A DNA stretch of 38,416 nt from contig NZ_BDQY01000027.1 in assembly GCF_002724055.1 (NCBI RefSeq), forward strand, positions 1 to 38,416, in the 5' to 3' direction. The stretch is from Tepidibacter mesophilus (GTDB lineage: Bacteria; Bacillota; Clostridia; Peptostreptococcales; Peptostreptococcaceae). Position 1 is the stretch's first letter; each line of letters opens with the position of its first letter. Below the pieces are notes generated by a model. It made no database searches and was not told the DNA's origin. It saw only the letters and a list, made by a program, of their open reading frames with translations. Below, piece by piece: positions 15,348-24,705 of the stretch. A program made the translations under genes and the position numbers.

Positions 15348-15776
15348 ATGAATAAAAATACAGTTTTAACATTAGAAGTATTTAGAAAGAAAGCAATAGA
15401 AAAAGAACAACAAAGAATTAAATTTACAGACATAGAGGTTGATGGGTTTGGGTTAGTTAGATTTAATAGACCTACTGATAATCAACTTATAGAATATTCA
15501 AATAGAATATCTAATGCTTTTAAGTTCAACAAAAAAGGTGAAGTGTTAGGACAAGATTTAACAGAAATATATGAAGCAAATAAAGAATTGGTTTATATAA
15601 CTTGCGAGTTTTTACAAGATAAAAAATTGAGAGAAAGTTTAGAAATAAAAGATCCAATGGATATGCCATTTAAAGTATTTGGAATAGATGAAACTCAAAA
15701 TTTAGCAGATAAAATAGATAAAGCATTTAGTAGTGAAAGTGTAAAAGAAAAGGTTGAAGAAGAAGTAAAAAACTAA
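15348..15776 (+). CDS. Tail assembly chaperone, short form (XkdN-like)
   Basis: A 142-residue acidic-tailed protein between tube and tape measure, the fixed position of the G-type tail chaperone. The N-terminus (TVLTLEVFRKKAIEKEQQRI) and the KDPMDMPFKVFGIDETQ block fit XkdN-type proteins. The reading frame ends just after a slippery heptamer, and a fraction of ribosomes should shift to make the longer product described separately. AAAAGGTGATTATGT precedes the ATG. Confidence 0.85.
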   Translation: MNKNTVLTLEVFRKKAIEKEQQRIKFTDIEVDGFGLVRFNRPTDNQLIEYSNRISNAFKFNKKGEVLGQDLTEIYEANKELVYITCEFLQDKKLRESLEIKDPMDMPFKVFGIDETQNLADKIDKAFSSESVKEKVEEEVKN

Positions 15777-15973
15777 TAGAGCAAGATAATATAGATTTTA
15801 ATATATTTAGATATTGTCTTGCTAAAGGAACTCCATTTGAAGATTTATCAAAAATTCCAACACTTGATTATTTCTCAAAACTTTTAATCACTGGAGCAAT
15901 ACAAAAAAATAACGAAGAAACAGTTAAGTATGACGAAATGAAGTTCAAATCTATATTCGGTGAAAAGAGGTGA
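15348..15973 (+). CDS. Tail assembly chaperone, -1 frameshift product (G-T type)
   Basis: Slipping by -1 at A AAA AAC (15767-15773) joins the 142-residue short form to 66 further residues. These are read from CTA at 15773 to the TGA at 15971-15973 and start LIEQDNIDFNIFRYCLAKGT and end KFKSIFGEKR. The extension has no start codon or ribosome site of its own. In lambda and many long-tailed phages, G and G-T bind the tape measure during tail assembly at a fixed ratio. The 208-residue fusion fills the otherwise empty 200 bases before the tape measure. Confidence 0.85.
15767..15823 (+). promoter_or_regulatory. Programmed -1 frameshift signal
   Basis: The canonical heptamer A AAA AAC at 15767-15773 is in the right phase. 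A six-base spacer follows (15774-15779, holding the zero-frame TAA), then a 13-bp hairpin: AGCAAGATAATAT (15780-15792) pairs with ATATTGTCTTGCT (15811-15823), with one G-U pair and an 18-base loop. All three parts of a bacterial frameshift site are present. Confidence 0.88.
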
Positions 15974-15977
15974 TTAA

Positions 15978-17618
15978 GTGGCATCGAGGAATATAGCAAC
16001 AATATTATCTTTAAGAGACAACATGTCAAGAGGATTAATAAGAGCAAGCAAAAATGTAAAAAACATGGACAAACAAACACAGAGAGCAACTAAACGTGTA
16101 GCAAATTTTGCAAATAAGTCAATAAAGAATTTTGAAAGAGTTGGAGATAGAACAGCTAAAATGGCAGGTGTTATGGCAACCGTTGTAGCAGGGTTAGCAA
16201 CAAAAGTAGGGTTTGGCGAAGCTTTTAATATGGAAGGGTACAAAGTACAATTAGAGACAGCTACTAAAAATACTAAAAAGGCTAGTAAATTAATGGCTAA
16301 TGCAGTTCGATTTGCAAATAAAACACCATTTGAAACAGGTGCAGTAGTAGAAGCTACAGCAACAATGGAGACATATGGATTAAGTTCTAAACGATGGTTA
16401 AAAGATGTTGCTAATATGGCTGGTAGTACAAATAAATCAATCTCCCAAGCAACCGAAGCGATGACAGATATTGCTGTGGGAGAATTTGAGAGAATTAAAG
16501 AATTCGGATTAAGAAAAGATATGATATTAGCAGAATCTAATAAAAAGTATGGTGAAGGTGTTATATTTAACTCTAAAGGTCAAGTCATAGATCAAATTAA
16601 ATTAATGGACGTAGTACAAAGTATGATGCAGAAAAAGTTTAAAGGTGGAGCAAAAGCACTAAGTGAAACAAGTCGTGGAATGTGGTCTACTATAACGGGC
16701 ATAACTAAATCTTCTCTAGCTAAAATATTAGGGATGCAAGAGAATGGAACTATTAAGGCTAGTTCAGCACTTGATAAATTAAAAGGTAAAATACAAAATG
16801 TTGCTGATACTTTGCAAAGATGGCAAGAAGATGGAACTATGGATAAAATAGCAGACAAGGCCTCTGAAGTATTTGATAAAGTATATAACTCTATCGAAAA
16901 AGTAATAAAATATGTGGAAGATAATAAAGATGAAATAAAATTCTTTGGTGAAGCATTTTTAATATTATATGGAGCAATAAAAGTTATAAAACTAGTTGAA
17001 GGTGCTTTAAAACTTGCAGAATTAGCATCCTTAGCATTTAGTGGAACTTTATCACTGACACCAGTAGGATGGATAACAGCCATAGTAGGTGGGTTAGTCT
17101 TAATTGCTACACACTGGGACACTGTTAAAGAAAAGGCTGCTAAGTTCTATAAATGGTTAGAAGACCATGATGCAAATGGCTTCTTTAAATCAGTTAGAGA
17201 AGGTGGTTATGAGACTAGAGGGAGTAGAGGTGGATCTCTAGGTAAAGCTGCCGATGCTAGAGGTGAAACTGGAATAGATCCTAATAGACTTGACAATAAA
17301 GTTAATAATTCTGGAGTACCAAATAAAATAGCTAAATATGCAAAAGGTGGAATAGCAACAGAAGCTTCAATATTTGGAGAAGCTGGTCCAGAAATAGCTA
17401 TACCATTAAAGAAAACACCGCGTTCTTTATCCTTATTAGACCAAGCAAATAATATTCTTGGTAGTAAAGGCAATGGAACTACTGTAAATAACTATACAAA
17501 CCAACAACCTATAATAGTAAATTTCCATTCTCCGATTTATGGAGACGATAATCTAAAAAATACAATATTAAAAACTGTGCATGATGCAGTAAATAACAAT
17601 AAACCAAACTTGGCATAG
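15978..17618 (+). CDS. Tail tape measure protein
   Basis: A 546-residue protein: helical and Lys-rich N-terminus (ATILSLRDNMSRGLIRASKN), Ala/Gly-rich middle, a hydrophobic hairpin at about 365-388 (LTPVGWITAIVGGLVLIATHW), and the EAGPEIAIPL motif near residue 470 typical of tape measures. At roughly 1.5 angstroms per residue a tail near 80 nm is expected, short for a contractile phage. GTG start with AAGAGGTGATTAA upstream, five bases after the frameshifted chaperone. Confidence 0.93.
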   Translation: MASRNIATILSLRDNMSRGLIRASKNVKNMDKQTQRATKRVANFANKSIKNFERVGDRTAKMAGVMATVVAGLATKVGFGEAFNMEGYKVQLETATKNTKKASKLMANAVRFANKTPFETGAVVEATATMETYGLSSKRWLKDVANMAGSTNKSISQATEAMTDIAVGEFERIKEFGLRKDMILAESNKKYGEGVIFNSKGQVIDQIKLMDVVQSMMQKKFKGGAKALSETSRGMWSTITGITKSSLAKILGMQENGTIKASSALDKLKGKIQNVADTLQRWQEDGTMDKIADKASEVFDKVYNSIEKVIKYVEDNKDEIKFFGEAFLILYGAIKVIKLVEGALKLAELASLAFSGTLSLTPVGWITAIVGGLVLIATHWDTVKEKAAKFYKWLEDHDANGFFKSVREGGYETRGSRGGSLGKAADARGETGIDPNRLDNKVNNSGVPNKIAKYAKGGIATEASIFGEAGPEIAIPLKKTPRSLSLLDQANNILGSKGNGTTVNNYTNQQPIIVNFHSPIYGDDNLKNTILKTVHDAVNNNKPNLA

Positions 17619-17629
17619 GAGGTAGACGA

Positions 17630-18052
17630 TTGAATATAGTAATGAGTTATGATAATAACAATGAAATTAAAGTATTTCCTGTAGTTCCTGATGAATTAGG
17701 ATATGAGCAACCACAAAATAATGAAGAATTTGAAACTGTTAATGCAGGTATATTAAATCTAATAGGAGATATGGGACTTAGAACGTTGTCTATATCTTCT
17801 ATGTTCCCTACTCATGATTACAAATGGCTTAAAGTAGGAAGTAGCAGTGATGGACAAAGTTATGTTGACTTTATAGAAAAAATACAGAGATTAAAAGTTC
17901 CAGCTAGAATTGTAGTAACATATGCAAACGGAGTTGAATTTCTCAATATGGCTTGTACTGTAGAAAGTTTTAATCCGAGATTAATGAAAAATGAAGATAT
18001 AAAGTATGATTTAAATTTAAAAGAATATACGTTCACAAAAGTAGGTGTATAG
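17630..18052 (+). CDS. Baseplate/tail protein, XkdP N-terminal domain without LysM
   Basis: A 140-residue protein placed where PBSX has xkdP. IKVFPVVPDELGYEQPQ, LRTLSISSMFPTHDYKWL and the closing YDLNLKEYTFTKVGV match the XkdP head domain. The C-terminal LysM repeats of the classical protein are absent, so it is a short version. TTG start with GGAGGTAGACGA upstream. It likely bridges tube tip and hub. Confidence 0.75.
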   Translation: MNIVMSYDNNNEIKVFPVVPDELGYEQPQNNEEFETVNAGILNLIGDMGLRTLSISSMFPTHDYKWLKVGSSSDGQSYVDFIEKIQRLKVPARIVVTYANGVEFLNMACTVESFNPRLMKNEDIKYDLNLKEYTFTKVGV

Positions 18053-18053
18053 T

Positions 18054-19049
18054 TTGGACAATTACACACTTTATTTAATTAAAAATGATGGTGCAAAGCA
18101 TAATATAACATCAATAGTTGGTAATTTAAAATGGGAAGATTCTATTGAAACTCTAGGAGTTAGAGTTGATTTCAGTGTAGTAAGAAATCAAGAAGATAAA
18201 TATTTAGTTAATTATGATCTAGTTGAAATTGGAGATAAAATAATTAAATATAATAATAATATTGAAACTTTTAGAGGGATAATAACAGATGTTACTACTA
18301 ATAGATATAGTAAAGATATAACAGCTTTTGATTATGCTTTTTATCTTAACAAAAGTAAAACTATAATACAGTTTTATAAGAGTTCTGCAAATAAATCCAT
18401 TGAAAAGATATGCGAAAAATTTGGAGTTAAAGTAGTAGTTCCAAATATGGCAACTCTAATAACTAAAATATATAAAGATAACACAGTTGCTGAAGTGATT
18501 TCGGATATATTAAAACAGGTTAAAGAAGAAATAGGTAAAAAGTATTTTTATGAGATGGTACAAGATACTTTATATATTAGAGAGCAAGGATTTGAGACTA
18601 TACAGGCTACATATCAACCTGCTGTTAATGTACAGGCATTTAATGTACTAGATGCAATAGGAAACATAACTAAAACTGAAAGTATCCAAGAAATGAAAAA
18701 TAGTATATTGGTAGTTTCTGATGAAGAGAAGTCAACACAGATTATAGCTAGTGCAAAAGACAATGCTAATATAGGAAAGTTTGGATTATTGCAAGATGTT
18801 ATGAGTGTAGATAAAAAAGATTCTGCTAAGGCTAATAATATAGCTAAAAATAAACTTAAAGAATTAAACAGGATAGGTGAAGATATAACTATAGATTTAC
18901 TTGGAAACAATAAAATAAAATGTGGTAGATTGTTAGATTTGAATGTAACGGACTATGGAGTAATAGGCAAATATCTGATTAAAACAAGTCAACACACATA
19001 TCAAAACAGTATTCATAAATGTTCAATAACAGTAAAGAAGGTGATTTGA
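18054..19049 (+). CDS. Baseplate hub protein (XkdQ-like)
   Basis: I take TTG 18054 (site GTAGGTG six bases upstream); GTG 18045 is also in frame. The 331-residue protein has the split beta-barrel hub fold seen in XkdQ/gp44-type proteins: WEDSIETLGVRVDFSVV and YLVNYDLVEIGDKII early, the repeated ITAFDYAFYLNKSK, and the closing IGKYLIKTSQHTYQNSIHKC. It forms the trimeric hub at the tail tip. Its stop overlaps the next start by one base. Confidence 0.85.
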   Translation: MDNYTLYLIKNDGAKHNITSIVGNLKWEDSIETLGVRVDFSVVRNQEDKYLVNYDLVEIGDKIIKYNNNIETFRGIITDVTTNRYSKDITAFDYAFYLNKSKTIIQFYKSSANKSIEKICEKFGVKVVVPNMATLITKIYKDNTVAEVISDILKQVKEEIGKKYFYEMVQDTLYIREQGFETIQATYQPAVNVQAFNVLDAIGNITKTESIQEMKNSILVVSDEEKSTQIIASAKDNANIGKFGLLQDVMSVDKKDSAKANNIAKNKLKELNRIGEDITIDLLGNNKIKCGRLLDLNVTDYGVIGKYLIKTSQHTYQNSIHKCSITVKKVI

Positions 19050-19393
19050 TGGCTGAAAAAGATTATAGTGTAGAAGTAGCTAAGATATTTAAAGGAAGAG
19101 AAAATAAAACTCAAATAGGAAATATAGTTGGAAAAGTAGTAGAAAAATTACCAGAATTAAAAATATCCATATTAAATGGAGAAGTAATTTTATATAGAGA
19201 ACAATTATATATGTGTAATAGTTTAATGTTAGAAAATATAAGAAAATATCAAACTTCTACAGATAAATCCTTATGGAATACAGAGAATTATTTTAAGTTT
19301 ACAGAAGAACTAAAACAAGGTGATGAAGTATTATTAAGTCATACAGCAGATGAACAAACATGGTTTATAATAGACAAGATAACAAAGTTGTAG
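19049..19393 (+). CDS. DUF2577-like baseplate protein (XkdR-like)
   Basis: ATG 19049 shares a base with the preceding TGA and has GAAGGTGATT upstream; an upstream ATG at 19019 has no site. The 114-residue product has ISILNGEVILYREQLYMCNSL and ends LKQGDEVLLSHTADEQTWFIIDKITKL. This is the DUF2577/XkdR pattern of a small OB-like baseplate component. Order hub - DUF2577 - DUF2634 - J is fixed in this tail type. Confidence 0.85.
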   Translation: MAEKDYSVEVAKIFKGRENKTQIGNIVGKVVEKLPELKISILNGEVILYREQLYMCNSLMLENIRKYQTSTDKSLWNTENYFKFTEELKQGDEVLLSHTADEQTWFIIDKITKL

Positions 19394-19404
19394 GAGGTGT
19401 ATAG

Positions 19405-19878
19405 ATGTTTCCTTCACTAGATTTAAATAATGCAACAACGAAAATTGAAGAAGAAACAGCAGAAACATCTACTAATGGAATCGGTAGATGTTTTTTATTT
19501 GATTTTCAAAATGGTGACTTTGTATTAAGAGACGGTAAATTAGTAGTTGTAGAAGATATAGATGCACTGAAAGTTTGGATAGAAAAAATACTTCGAACTG
19601 AAAAATTCAAATTTAAGATTTATGAAAAAGAAAATAAAGAAGATGAGTATGGAATAAGTATTAAGAAGCTTCTAGCAGGAAAAAAATATCCTAAAGGATT
19701 TGTTGAATCTGAGATTAAAAGAGAAATTACAAATGCACTTATTAAGCATGTAGAAATAGATAGTATAAGTAGTTTTGCAACAAATATAGAAGGTATTAGA
19801 ATCAATATATCTTTTAGAGTAAATCTAAAAGATAATAGAAGCTTTGAACAGGAGGTTAGTTTTTTAGATGGAAACTAG
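19405..19878 (+). CDS. DUF2634 baseplate wedge protein (XkdS-like, gp25-related)
   Basis: A 157-residue protein with FLFDFQNGDFVLRDGKLVVVE (33-53), LKVWIEKILRTEKFKFKIYE (57-76) and the C-terminal IRINISFRVNLKDNRSFEQE. The DUF2634 domain is related to T4 gp25, the sheath initiator. AGGAGGTGTATAG precedes the ATG. It overlaps the J-like gene by 11 bases. Confidence 0.88.
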   Translation: MFPSLDLNNATTKIEEETAETSTNGIGRCFLFDFQNGDFVLRDGKLVVVEDIDALKVWIEKILRTEKFKFKIYEKENKEDEYGISIKKLLAGKKYPKGFVESEIKREITNALIKHVEIDSISSFATNIEGIRINISFRVNLKDNRSFEQEVSFLDGN

Positions 19879-20983
19879 CAAAATAATACAAGATAGAATG
19901 CTTAGTAAAATTTCTGATAAATATGATAAATCAGAAGGAGAATTTCATTATGATGTTACAAAAGCTAATTCAATAGAGTTTGAAAATGTAAATAAAAAAA
20001 TAAATGGTGTAGAGAAAAAACTTAGCATTGAAAATCTAGAAGGTGAAGAACTAGAGCAGCGAGTATATGAAAGAACTGGAATAACAAAAAAACAATCAAC
20101 TTATTCAACTACTACTGTAATTATAAATGGTACAGAAGGTGCAATCATAAATGTTGGAGATATAGTTGCAGCTGATACAGTAAATTTCATAGCACAGGAG
20201 ATTAAAACCATAGATAATACTGAACAGTTAGAAGTAACAGTAAAATGTGAACTTCCTGGAAGTGTAGGTAATGTTCCAGTAGGCGCTATTAAATATTTTC
20301 CTATAACTATTTCGGGACTCAATACTGTTACTAACCTTAATGCTGTTACGGATGGATATGATGCTGAAACTGATGAACAGTTATTAGAAAGATATTATGA
20401 AAGGATTAAAACTCCTGCAACAAGTGGAAACAAGTGGCACTATCGTAATTGGGCTAAAGAAGTAGTAGGGGTTGGAGATTGCAAGGTTTTCCCTTTGTGG
20501 AATGGAGATAATACAGTAAAAGTAGTTATTATAGATTCTAATAAACAACCTGCAAGTGCTGAATTAGTAAATGAAGTACAAAATCATATTGATCCTAAAG
20601 GTATATATATAGAAGGTGAAAATAAATGGACTTTATGGGGAACTGGAGAGGGAGAAGCTCCAATTGGTGCTTTTTGTACTGTAACAAGTGCTACTCCTAA
20701 AATTATTAATACTAGTTTTGTTGCCATCAAAGATACTTCTATAGAAGATTCAGTAAGGCAGCAATCTGTAGAAGATAATATAAGTTCTTACATAAAACAA
20801 TTAGCATTTGAAACAGATGAAAATAACGTTCCAATTCCGATAAGTTACAACAAAACAGGAAGTATTATTTTAGATTCTAAAGGCATAAAAGATTATTCTA
20901 ACTTAACTATGAATAACTTAACTCAAAATATTATTCTTACAAATGAAGAAGTACCTGTAATGGGTGGTGTTACTATTGTATAA
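19868..20983 (+). CDS. Baseplate J-like protein (XkdT-like)
   Basis: A 371-residue baseplate wedge protein. The conserved GEELEQRVYERTGITKKQ, the beta-rich GTEGAIINVGDIVAADTVNF, and TDEQLLERYYERIKTPATSG followed by HYRNWAKEVVGVGDCKVFP define the J/gp47 family. It joins hub and fibres around the baseplate. The start uses the AGGAGG at 19850-19855 inside the preceding gene. Confidence 0.94.
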   Translation: METSKIIQDRMLSKISDKYDKSEGEFHYDVTKANSIEFENVNKKINGVEKKLSIENLEGEELEQRVYERTGITKKQSTYSTTTVIINGTEGAIINVGDIVAADTVNFIAQEIKTIDNTEQLEVTVKCELPGSVGNVPVGAIKYFPITISGLNTVTNLNAVTDGYDAETDEQLLERYYERIKTPATSGNKWHYRNWAKEVVGVGDCKVFPLWNGDNTVKVVIIDSNKQPASAELVNEVQNHIDPKGIYIEGENKWTLWGTGEGEAPIGAFCTVTSATPKIINTSFVAIKDTSIEDSVRQQSVEDNISSYIKQLAFETDENNVPIPISYNKTGSIILDSKGIKDYSNLTMNNLTQNIILTNEEVPVMGGVTIV

Positions 20984-21512
20984 AGATAGAATGATAAGTT
21001 ATTTACCTTCATATGAAAGAAAATCTAAGGTAATAAATGATGTACTTACTCCTATTGATTTAGAATTTAAAAATAAAGATATAGATATAGATGATTTAGA
21101 AAAACAATTAAGTATAGATACTGCTACATGGGGGCTTGTTATATATGAAGAAGAATCAAATATTAAAACAGACATAACTAAAAGCTATGAAGAAAGAAGA
21201 TCAGTAATTAAATCTAAAACAAGAGGTAATGGAAAAGTAGATGCAAAGCTAATAAAAATGGTTGTAGACGCTTGGACAAATGGAAATGTAGAGGTTGGTT
21301 TTAATGGAAAATTAGATATTAAATTCAATTCGATTTATGGAATACCTTCTAATTTAGAAGATTTAAGAAAAGCTTTAGATGATATAAAGCCAGCACATTT
21401 AAGCATTATATATAAATTTGCTTACTTACTTATTAAAGACATACATAATGTAATGACTTTAAATGATATTCAAAATACTAAATTAAATAAATTTGCAGGA
21501 GGTGAAGTATAA
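20976..21512 (+). CDS. DUF2313-like tail protein (XkdU/YmfQ-like)
   Basis: I start at TTG 20976, eight bases after GGTGG; GTG 20964 and ATG 20991 are in frame too. The 178-residue protein begins LYKDRMISYLPSYERKSKVI and has RRSVIKSKTRGNGKVDAKLIK, both typical of the YmfQ/DUF2313 family lying between J and the fibre. It probably connects fibre to baseplate. Confidence 0.85.
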   Translation: MYKDRMISYLPSYERKSKVINDVLTPIDLEFKNKDIDIDDLEKQLSIDTATWGLVIYEEESNIKTDITKSYEERRSVIKSKTRGNGKVDAKLIKMVVDAWTNGNVEVGFNGKLDIKFNSIYGIPSNLEDLRKALDDIKPAHLSIIYKFAYLLIKDIHNVMTLNDIQNTKLNKFAGGEV

Positions 21513-24148
21513 TGCCTAGTAATACACCAAATTTAAGTTTGTATAAAAAAGATCCTGTAGCAGATGGTAATGATACATTCAACATAAAAACTATGCTTAA
21601 TGACAATTGGGATAAGATAGATACCGAAGTAGCAGCAAAAGAAACTCCTACAGGTGCTCAATCAAAAGCAGATACAGCTGAAACTAATGCAAAAGATTAT
21701 ACAGATTCAGAAGTAGAAAAAATTAGTTCGGAACTTCAAGAAAATACAATACCAATAGAAGCTACTGCGAGTATAATACCAATGCCCTCAGCAGCAACTA
21801 ATGGTCAATTTAGTGACGTTGTTTTACGAGGAAATACGCTTTTTAACTATGCAGACAATGGAGTTGATTATGCAAATTGGGTAATAGCTGGAAGTGGAAC
21901 AACTAAGGGTGCTAATGGCATACATCTGGTACAAAATAGTACGAATGAGTATGCAAAATTACCAACTAATTTGCAATCATCAACTCAGTATACGTTAGTT
22001 TACATTGTGAAACAAAAAGACTTAGATGGTACATTTGTAATGAACGGATATGAATCTATAATCGACACAGATATTAACTTACCACAAAATCTAGGTATAA
22101 ACAAAGTTTTATTCAATACATCTAGTGACACAACAAATAACAATATTAAGTTTGTTGTTCCAGGTAACAACACAGAAGGTAAGTATATTGATTTTGAAAT
22201 ATACGGAATATTAGAAGGTGACTATACTGATATAGAAGTTGGAAAACTTGCGTATGGTGCTAATTCTACATTACCAGTACGTATTAAGAGTATATGTAAA
22301 AATCTATTTGATGGAGAATTAGAATATGGATATATAGATTCGGCATTAGGAATAAACTCAGATTATGATACAGATACAGCTTTTAGAAGTAAAAACTATA
22401 TCCCAGTTGAGCCTAACACTCAATATGTTTTAAGTACTCTTACTACAGCACCAAAATCTTTTACTTGGTTTTATGATGTAAATAAAAATGCAATATCTCG
22501 CACTGGAGGAATGAATAGAACAGCAGATATTTTCATAACCCCTGTTAACGCTAAATATGTTAGATTTACACTTTATAGCTATGATAACAAAACTTCTCGA
22601 GATAATGACATGAATGCACTAAAAGGAATATTACAACTTGAAAAAGCATCTTCAATGACACCTTACGAACCATACAAAAAAAGTGTCGTATATTTACCTC
22701 CTATCGGAAGAAGTGTAGGTAACGTGTATGATGAAATTAATGTTAGTGAAGGTGTGCATATTCAGAGAGTAATTGATGATGTTATTTTTACAGGTGCAGA
22801 TATAGTATCATATCAAAATAATTTAACTAATGTTGATGTCGTAAAAATTAATATTCCAAGTGATATGAAGCTACCGACTAATAGTGTAGATGGTGAAACA
22901 AATGTATTTGGAAAAATAGAAGTACCATATCAAACTGATCCACCAGCAGATTATGTAGGTAAGTACAATACTAATATTAATAATAGATTTTGGTTTTTTG
23001 TACCAAAAGGAACATATACAGATTTAACAGATGCACAAGCTAATTTCCCATCACAAGCACTAAATTATCAGTTAGCTGAACCTATAGAAACCAAGTTACC
23101 ACCTCAAATACTACAGGCCTATAAAGATGGAACTCTATACGTAGAAAATGCTTATAGAGATGTTGGATATGTTCAAGGTGGTAAAATACAAGTTGCTAAT
23201 AATATACCTGTTAAGTCTTTAGAAAATGTATCTCTTATTGATAAAGATACTGGAGCTTTAACTACTATAGATTTAACTACTATTACTATAGATACTGATG
23301 GATTAGGTTTTACTGTTAGTGGTGGTACAGAGGGACAATATTACGAGTATGTAGCAGAATATGACAGTAGTTTGAGCACGATACCAACTATATCCGCAAT
23401 AGTTGATAGTACTGTAAAAGATAATCTTAATAGCTTAAACAATTCTGTATCAAGCTTAAATAAAAAAGCTAATATGCAAGACAACCAAATTAAAATACTT
23501 AATAGTGAAGTTGATACCATGAAAGATGGGATGGGTAATTTATCAGATAATAAAGTTGATAAAATTGCTGGAAAAGGATTGAGCACTGAAGATTATACAA
23601 CTACAGAGAAAAATAAACTTGCGGGAATAGCAACAGGAGCAAATAATTATATTCACCCTTCTACACACTCAGCTAGTATAATTACTCAAGATAGTAGTCA
23701 TAGATTTGTAACAGATGCGGATAAAGTATCATGGAATAGTATTGGACAGCAAACAACCGGACAAGTAACTTATACAGATACTATTCCAGCTAACTCTGCA
23801 CTAACAAAAACAATTCCTATTGGCACAGGGTATAAAGAGGGTAAATTGATATACAAAGATAATAATACTAATAGTGTTTTAAGAGGTATTGTGTTTTTCG
23901 ATAATCTTACAAATACAGCTAAATCATCCATAACAATTGCTGATTCTGGTTATACTGGTGCATACCGTGCTGATTTTAGAAGCAAAATATTAGATTCATA
24001 CTTAGGAGTTTTAGCTGATTACGAAAATAGTGTATTTGTTGATAATGCTTATATTAGTGGAAGTAATTTAATAATACTTTTCAGAAATACAAATACTTCT
24101 GTGTCTAAAAGTATAAAAGTTACGGTAGATTGGGAGGTTGTAAAATAA
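21512..24148 (+). CDS. Tail fibre / receptor-binding protein
   Basis: An 878-residue fibre. The N-terminus NLSLYKKDPVADGNDTFNIK, then MLNDNWDKID, is the baseplate-attachment domain of many Clostridial fibres. A helical linker leads to beta-rich, Asn/Thr-rich domains (about 90-580) that look like carbohydrate-binding modules. A heptad segment follows near 630-690, then the repeat-like LSTEDYTTTEKNKLAGIATG and HPSTHSASIITQDSSHRFV, and a C-terminal receptor-binding tip. ATG overlaps the previous stop. Confidence 0.9.
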   Translation: MPSNTPNLSLYKKDPVADGNDTFNIKTMLNDNWDKIDTEVAAKETPTGAQSKADTAETNAKDYTDSEVEKISSELQENTIPIEATASIIPMPSAATNGQFSDVVLRGNTLFNYADNGVDYANWVIAGSGTTKGANGIHLVQNSTNEYAKLPTNLQSSTQYTLVYIVKQKDLDGTFVMNGYESIIDTDINLPQNLGINKVLFNTSSDTTNNNIKFVVPGNNTEGKYIDFEIYGILEGDYTDIEVGKLAYGANSTLPVRIKSICKNLFDGELEYGYIDSALGINSDYDTDTAFRSKNYIPVEPNTQYVLSTLTTAPKSFTWFYDVNKNAISRTGGMNRTADIFITPVNAKYVRFTLYSYDNKTSRDNDMNALKGILQLEKASSMTPYEPYKKSVVYLPPIGRSVGNVYDEINVSEGVHIQRVIDDVIFTGADIVSYQNNLTNVDVVKINIPSDMKLPTNSVDGETNVFGKIEVPYQTDPPADYVGKYNTNINNRFWFFVPKGTYTDLTDAQANFPSQALNYQLAEPIETKLPPQILQAYKDGTLYVENAYRDVGYVQGGKIQVANNIPVKSLENVSLIDKDTGALTTIDLTTITIDTDGLGFTVSGGTEGQYYEYVAEYDSSLSTIPTISAIVDSTVKDNLNSLNNSVSSLNKKANMQDNQIKILNSEVDTMKDGMGNLSDNKVDKIAGKGLSTEDYTTTEKNKLAGIATGANNYIHPSTHSASIITQDSSHRFVTDADKVSWNSIGQQTTGQVTYTDTIPANSALTKTIPIGTGYKEGKLIYKDNNTNSVLRGIVFFDNLTNTAKSSITIADSGYTGAYRADFRSKILDSYLGVLADYENSVFVDNAYISGSNLIILFRNTNTSVSKSIKVTVDWEVVK

Positions 24149-24459
24149 TGATTATAATATGCGATAAAACCTCTAATCAAATAATTGAAAAACATAATTG
24201 CGATATAGATATTTCAAATTTTACTCTTTCAGAAAATCAAAATATATTTAAAATCGAAAATTTGGAATTACTCGAAAAAGTAAATACAAATAATTTAATA
24301 AAAGCAATTACAGCAAATAATGAAATTATAGATATAGAAGAAATAAAAGAAGAATTGAAGATAATAGAAAACCCTGTAATAGATGAAGAAAAAATAATGT
24401 TAGCTGAAACAATAGTTAGCTTCGATGAAAGATTAAGAAAACTTGAAGGAGGTATATAA
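24148..24459 (+). CDS. Small fibre-associated hypothetical protein
   Basis: 103 residues from ATG 24148, which overlaps the fibre stop by one base and has GGGAGGTTG upstream. It is rich in Ile, Asn and Glu, with a coiled-coil-like C-terminus (ETIVSFDERLRKLEGGI). By position it resembles XkdW-type proteins that follow fibres and may be a chaperone or accessory of the fibre. No firm family. Confidence 0.65.
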   Translation: MIIICDKTSNQIIEKHNCDIDISNFTLSENQNIFKIENLELLEKVNTNNLIKAITANNEIIDIEEIKEELKIIENPVIDEEKIMLAETIVSFDERLRKLEGGI

Positions 24460-24460
24460 T

Positions 24461-24610
24461 ATGTTTGAATATGTTGCAAATGCTTATATCATTTTGGTTA
24501 AGGCTGGGAAGTATATTCTAGATGAAAGCCAGAGGGCAAATGAAACTCAGAAAGTTGTACCTAGTGAATATGCCGTAGTTATAGCCGAAAAAATAGTAAG
24601 TAATATATAA
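24461..24610 (+). CDS. Small CD1375/XkdX-like protein (49 aa)
   Basis: A 49-residue protein starting MFEYVANAYIILVKAGKYIL with KVVPSEYAVVIAEKIV later. The AYxxLVxAGKxxL...VP pattern resembles the tiny CD1375-type proteins found after tail fibres in Clostridial phages. The preceding GAAGGAGGTATATAAT is a very strong ribosome site. Two bases separate it from the previous stop. Function unknown. Confidence 0.65.
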   Translation: MFEYVANAYIILVKAGKYILDESQRANETQKVVPSEYAVVIAEKIVSNI

Positions 24611-24643
24611 ATATTATCTAAAGGTACATTTAACGTAGCAAAT

Positions 24644-24668
24644 AGGACCAACAAAAGGTTCTTTTTTT
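24644..24668 (+). terminator. Terminator ending the tail operon
   Basis: AGGACC, loop of seven A-rich bases, GGTTCT with one G-U pair, followed by a run of T to 24668. Short stem but a good U-tract. It separates tail genes from the recombinase and lysis genes. Confidence 0.65.
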
Positions 24669-24705
24669 ATACCCATTTTCAGAAAAGACATAAGAAGGTG
24701 ATAGC

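Noticed and set aside
16592-17122. Minus-strand 176-codon ORF opposite the tape measure
   Set aside because: Antisense shadow inside a clear tape-measure gene; no site and no recognisable domain.
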